NCBI GenBank assembly: GCA_029933895.1
Contig: JAOZNG010000084.1
Span: 1-5,703, forward strand
Origin: an archaeon
GTDB taxonomy: Archaea > Altiarchaeota > Altiarchaeia > IMC4 > QMZM01
Direction: 5' to 3'
Length of the DNA stretch: 5,703 nt
Shown: one piece after another, positions 5,569-5,703 of the stretch
How the letters are laid out: each line of letters begins with the position of its first letter
Position numbering within the stretch: position 1 is the stretch's first letter
Notes under the pieces: model-generated
Told to the model about the DNA's origin: nothing
Database searches by the model: none
Seen by the model: the letters and a program-made list of their open reading frames with translations, nothing else
Translations under genes and position numbers: made by a program

Positions 5569-5627
5569 CTCATCTATTATATAGTATTCAATGAATAAAT
5601 TATTTATCCTTAATCTAATATTAACCA
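5569..5627. promoter_or_regulatory. Divergent AT-rich promoter with a palindromic TATA element
   Basis: The 59 bases between the two divergent ATGs contain a perfect 13-bp palindrome, ATAAATTATTTAT (5595-5607, centre 5601). The centre is 27 bases from the plus-strand ATG at 5628 and 33 from the minus-strand ATG at 5568. That is the spacing expected for a TATA element giving a leaderless plus-strand message and a short (about 5-10 base) minus-strand leader. One symmetrical element may therefore serve both directions. A second AT block (5576-5584) is too close to the minus ATG to act as its TATA box. Confidence 0.55.
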
Positions 5628-5703
5628 ATGGAGACATTATCCACTGTGGGAAGGAATTGTGTACTACAGGATAACGTGGTGCTGGGTTTGGTGTACAGGA
5701 AGA
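5628..5703 (+). CDS. N-terminus of a hexapeptide-repeat (left-handed beta-helix) acyltransferase, cut by the window
   Basis: An ATG at 5628 opens a frame that runs to the window edge: METLSTVGRNCVLQDNVVLG, then LVYRK. The VG-x-N-x-x-x-x-D-N-V-V-x-G pattern is the repeat rhythm of left-handed beta-helix acetyl/acyltransferases, which modify sugars (often nucleotide sugars for glycans or cell-wall polymers), serine or succinylated substrates. Only 25 codons are visible, so the substrate cannot be said. It has its own likely leaderless start and faces away from the surface-protein gene. A glycan role would fit the Thr-rich neighbour, but that is inference. Confidence 0.6.
   Translation, partial: METLSTVGRNCVLQDNVVLGLVYRK

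Noticed and set aside
5569..5637. Upstream extension of the surface-protein frame
   Set aside because: It would put 23 residues before a clean signal peptide and overlap the divergent acyltransferase start and the promoter.

Overview
The window looks archaeal. The clearest marker is a complete transcription factor B (TFB) gene. Supporting signs are a His-type (sulfide-dependent) Thi4 thiazole synthase, an archaeal-type COG1407 phosphoesterase, TATA/BRE-like promoters, likely leaderless starts, oligo-T terminators, GAGGTGA-type ribosome binding sites and AGG/AGA-rich arginine codons. I cannot name the lineage from this much sequence; a euryarchaeal-type or related uncultured archaeon fits.

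Layout. Bases 2-697 (+) carry the 3' part of a calcineurin-like phosphoesterase gene, followed by a cluster of T-runs (721-774) that looks like a terminator. A promoter region with two TATA candidates then drives tfb (986-1939, +). tfb meets a TrkA-type potassium-channel regulatory protein gene (1936-2592, -) tail to tail, and the two stop codons share a TTAA. trkA is divergent from a thiamine-related transcription unit. The intergenic region between them holds a TATA box embedded in a perfect 7-bp inverted repeat.

That unit begins with what I read as a decayed argB (acetylglutamate kinase): an in-frame internal deletion plus two frame changes near the 3' end. The ancestral TGA still overlaps the ATG of thi4 (3068-3832). 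After thi4 come a possible 44-codon ORF bridging the gap and a DUF1805 (YunC-like) gene (3956-4234), then a T7 tract.

The right end holds a minus-strand pair that overlaps by 7 bp: a signal-peptide/Thr-rich-stalk/C-terminal-anchor surface protein (5568-5062), then a nitrilase-superfamily amidase (5068-4346). An A9 run lies just before the overlap. A divergent promoter with a 13-bp palindromic TATA element separates this pair from the first 25 codons of a hexapeptide-repeat acyltransferase that runs off the window.

Most genes are ordinary housekeeping or accessory archaeal genes. The parts most worth a second look are the argB remnant fused to the thi4 leader, the short coupled ORF behind thi4, the A9 overlap that could join a membrane anchor to a cytoplasmic amidase, and the two symmetrical divergent promoters. 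I see no CRISPR array, insertion sequence, tRNA or rRNA.
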